A DNA stretch of 64,000 nt from Roseibium sp. (GTDB lineage Bacteria > Pseudomonadota > Alphaproteobacteria > Rhizobiales > Stappiaceae): the NCBI GenBank assembly GCA_017643925.1, contig JAEPML010000022.1, forward strand, positions 1 to 64,000, written 5' to 3'. This document shows positions 61,848 through 64,000 of this stretch, in pieces. Position numbers and translations under genes: made by a program. Under the pieces are notes generated by a model that ran no database searches, had not been told where the DNA came from, and saw only the letters and a list, made by a program, of their open reading frames with translations. Within the stretch, counting starts at the first letter, position 1; every line of letters starts with the position of its first letter.

Positions 61848-64000
61848 TTACCCGATTTCCGCCAAGCGGTTCTTCGCGACCAGAACTTTTTCAAGTCTTG
61901 TCTTGGCTTCCGAAACCTTTTCGCGCTCACCGTCGACAACGTCCTGCGGAGCCTTCTCGACGAATTTCGGGTTGCCAAGCTTCTTCTCGATCTTGCTGAT
62001 CTCGCCTTTCAGCTTGCCGATTTCCTTGTCGAGGCGCGCGTTCTCGGCACTCAGGTCGATGACACCAGCAAGCGGCAGGCACACCGTCGCTTCTCCGACA
62101 ATTATCTGCGCGGAACCGGACGGTGCCGCATCGGCGAGATCGATCGTTTCGGCGCGTGCCAGACGCAGGATCGCGGAACGATGCGTCTCTAGCCGTGCCT
62201 GCGTTTCCTCGTTGGTGCCAACCAGGACGATCGAGACCTTGGCTCCTGCTGGAACATTCATCTCGGAGCGTACGGAGCGGATCTCGGAGATCAGGGTCAC
62301 GAGCCAGTTGATCTCGTCGGCTGCCGTTTCGTCCGAAACATGAGCTGTCGGCCAGGCACTCAGCATCAGGAGACCGTCAGCCTTTGCGCCCTCATCGCCC
62401 AGGCGTTCCCACAGTTCTTCCGTCAGGAACGGCATGAACGGGTGCAGGATCTTCAGAATTTCATCGATTGCCCAGGCCGCGGTCGCGCGGGTTTCCGTCT
62501 TGGCAGCTTCATCGTCCCCGTTGAAAATCGGCTTTGCCAGTTCAAGGTACCAGTCACAGAACGTGTTCCAGGTGAACCTGTAGACAGCACCGGACGCGTC
62601 GTTGAACCGGAAATCATCCAGTGCAGCGGTGACTTCGGTGACACAGCGTCCGAGTTCCGTCGCGATCCAGCGGTTAAGCGTGTGCCGGGTCGTTGCCGGA
62701 TCGAAATCCGCGGCTCGGGCGCAGCCATTCATCTCGGCAAAGCGCGCCGCATTCCAGAGCTTGGTGGCAAAGCGCTGGCCACCCTCAGCGGCCTGGTCGG
62801 ACATGCGCAGCGTGCGGCGTGACTGGACTTCCTGGCTGGCAAGCGCAAAACGTGTTGCGTCGGCGCCGTAGCTGTCGATTAGTTCCAGCGGGTCCAGAAC
62901 ATTGCCGAGAGATTTCGACATCTTCTTACCGTTCTTATCAACGACGATCGAGTTGATATAGACGGTGTGGAACGGCACTTCCTTCATGAAGTGGATGCCC
63001 TGCATCATCATCCGGGCGACCCAGAAGAAGATGATGTCAAAGCCGGTGACGAGAACGTCCGTCTTGTAATAACGCTCCAGTTCCGGTGTCTCGTGCGGCC
63101 ATCCGAGCGTGGAAAACGGCCAGAGGGCAGAAGAGAACCAGGTATCGAGAACGTCTTCGTCCCGTGTCAGTGCCTTGCCACCGGACAGGGCAACCGCTTC
63201 TTCCTCGGTCTGGGCGCAATACTCCTTGCCATCCTCATCATACCAGACCGGGATCTGGTGACCCCACCACAGCTGACGCGAGATACACCAGGGCTGGATG
63301 TCATTCAGCCAGTTGTAATAGGTCTTGTCCCAGTTTTCCGGAACAAACTTGGTGTCGCCTTCCTGAACCGCTTTCAGGGCCGGTGCGGCCAGGGTCTTGG
63401 CGTCGACAAACCACTGGTCCGTCAGCATCGGTTCAATGACGACTTTCGACCGGTCGCCAAAGGGCTGCATGATCTTCTTGGATTCGACCATTGGCAGTTC
63501 TGCAGGCGCTTCGGCATCCGCCTCGAGCGGCTTGACGATCGCGCGGCCAAGCGGATGCCAGTCCGGAGCCTGCCCCTTCATCCAGGCAACTTCCGGATGA
63601 TCGGCCGGAACCGTAACGGCAAGGCCTTCTGCGGTGATCTGATCAATAACGCGTTTGCGCGCCTCAAAACGGTCGAGACCACGCAGGTCGTCGGGCACGA
63701 TGTTGATGAGATCGATCTCGTTGATCGTCATCTGCGCTCCGTCGATGATCGCCTGGGCCTTGGCAGCTTCTTCCGCATAAGGCGCTCCGTCCGAACGCAT
63801 GGCACCCTTGGTGTCCATCAGGCGGTACATCGGGATCTTGTTACGCTGGGCGACGCCATAGTCGTTGAAGTCATGCGCGCCGGTGATCTTCACCGCACCG
63901 GATCCGAAATCCGGATCAGGATACTCGTCCGTGATGATCGGGATCAGGCGACGCTTGTCCTTCGGACCAACCGGGATCTCGCAGAGCTTGCCGACAATGG
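61848..64000 (-). CDS. valS: Valyl-tRNA synthetase, C-terminal part (5' end outside window)
   Basis: The frame is open to the window edge; 717 codons are visible. Seen here: the end of the editing domain (AVKITGAHDFNDYGV), VTGFDIIFFWVARMMMQG, KKMSKSLGNVLDP (KMSKS loop), the anticodon-binding domain and the C-terminal coiled coil (about the last 65 residues, ENARLDKEIGKLKGEISKIEKK). The HIGH motif must lie right of the window. Enzyme of class I, charging tRNA-Val. Confidence 0.97.
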   Translation of the reverse strand, partial: IVGKLCEIPVGPKDKRRLIPIITDEYPDPDFGSGAVKITGAHDFNDYGVAQRNKIPMYRLMDTKGAMRSDGAPYAEEAAKAQAIIDGAQMTINEIDLINIVPDDLRGLDRFEARKRVIDQITAEGLAVTVPADHPEVAWMKGQAPDWHPLGRAIVKPLEADAEAPAELPMVESKKIMQPFGDRSKVVIEPMLTDQWFVDAKTLAAPALKAVQEGDTKFVPENWDKTYYNWLNDIQPWCISRQLWWGHQIPVWYDEDGKEYCAQTEEEAVALSGGKALTRDEDVLDTWFSSALWPFSTLGWPHETPELERYYKTDVLVTGFDIIFFWVARMMMQGIHFMKEVPFHTVYINSIVVDKNGKKMSKSLGNVLDPLELIDSYGADATRFALASQEVQSRRTLRMSDQAAEGGQRFATKLWNAARFAEMNGCARAADFDPATTRHTLNRWIATELGRCVTEVTAALDDFRFNDASGAVYRFTWNTFCDWYLELAKPIFNGDDEAAKTETRATAAWAIDEILKILHPFMPFLTEELWERLGDEGAKADGLLMLSAWPTAHVSDETAADEINWLVTLISEIRSVRSEMNVPAGAKVSIVLVGTNEETQARLETHRSAILRLARAETIDLADAAPSGSAQIIVGEATVCLPLAGVIDLSAENARLDKEIGKLKGEISKIEKKLGNPKFVEKAPQDVVDGEREKVSEAKTRLEKVLVAKNRLAEIG

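Overview
The window looks like chromosomal sequence from a marine or host-associated alphaproteobacterium of the order Hyphomicrobiales (Rhizobiales), most likely a Stappiaceae/Roseibium (Labrenzia)-type organism. This rests on gene content and order: a SUF operon with sufT and an extra cysteine desulfurase, DUF1127 genes coupled to anti-Shine-Dalgarno small RNAs, an ExoR-like protein, NDUFAF3- and NDUFAF6-like genes beside secDF, and a GTTC-N7-GTTC-type SOS box. The species call is inference. No rRNA, tRNA, CRISPR array, insertion sequence or prophage was recognised.

Layout. 1-8.5 kb is accessory: the 3' part of a giant RTX/cadherin/VCBS secreted protein convergent with a lone HlyD adaptor, then DUF3291 and PaaX-type genes, then znuA with a histidine-rich insert. 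8.6-16.7 kb holds an L,D-transpeptidase, a small HExxH protein, divergent ssb/uvrA around a probable SOS box, and two tandem units each made of a DUF1127 micro-gene followed by an RNA with CCTCCTCCC-type loops (cuckoo/CcsR-like sRNAs). 16.8-42.7 kb is a long envelope and housekeeping block, mostly on the minus strand: dgt, argS, a SPOR protein, nagZ, scpA, scpB, tatABC, serS, surE, pcm, nlpD-like, yajC, secD, secF and two complex-I-assembly-like genes. As I recall the order in relatives, this block is interrupted here by an orphan ABC ATPase (30.0-31.1 kb) and by a three-gene insert (33.9-37.0 kb: esterase, EamA transporter, LysR regulator).

42.8-52 kb carries erpA, xthA, a small secreted Cys-rich protein, an exoR-like gene, parE, a sulfotransferase-like gene, a DEAD-box helicase and a diguanylate cyclase. 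52-59.9 kb is the complete SUF iron-sulfur operon (cysteine desulfurase, sufB, sufC, sufD, sufS, sufT, sufA, then tenA), with a promoter and an Irr-like inverted repeat at its head. 60-64 kb has an alpha/beta hydrolase, a GNAT acetyltransferase, a DUF2155 protein and the 3' part of valS.

The genes mostly serve export and envelope building (Sec, Tat, LDT, NlpD, NagZ, SPOR), chromosome maintenance (UvrA, SSB, ScpAB, ParE, XthA) and metal or Fe-S homeostasis (ZnuA, SUF, ErpA). The most notable locus is the duplicated DUF1127/sRNA pair at 15.66-16.68 kb, which probably works in post-transcriptional stress control.
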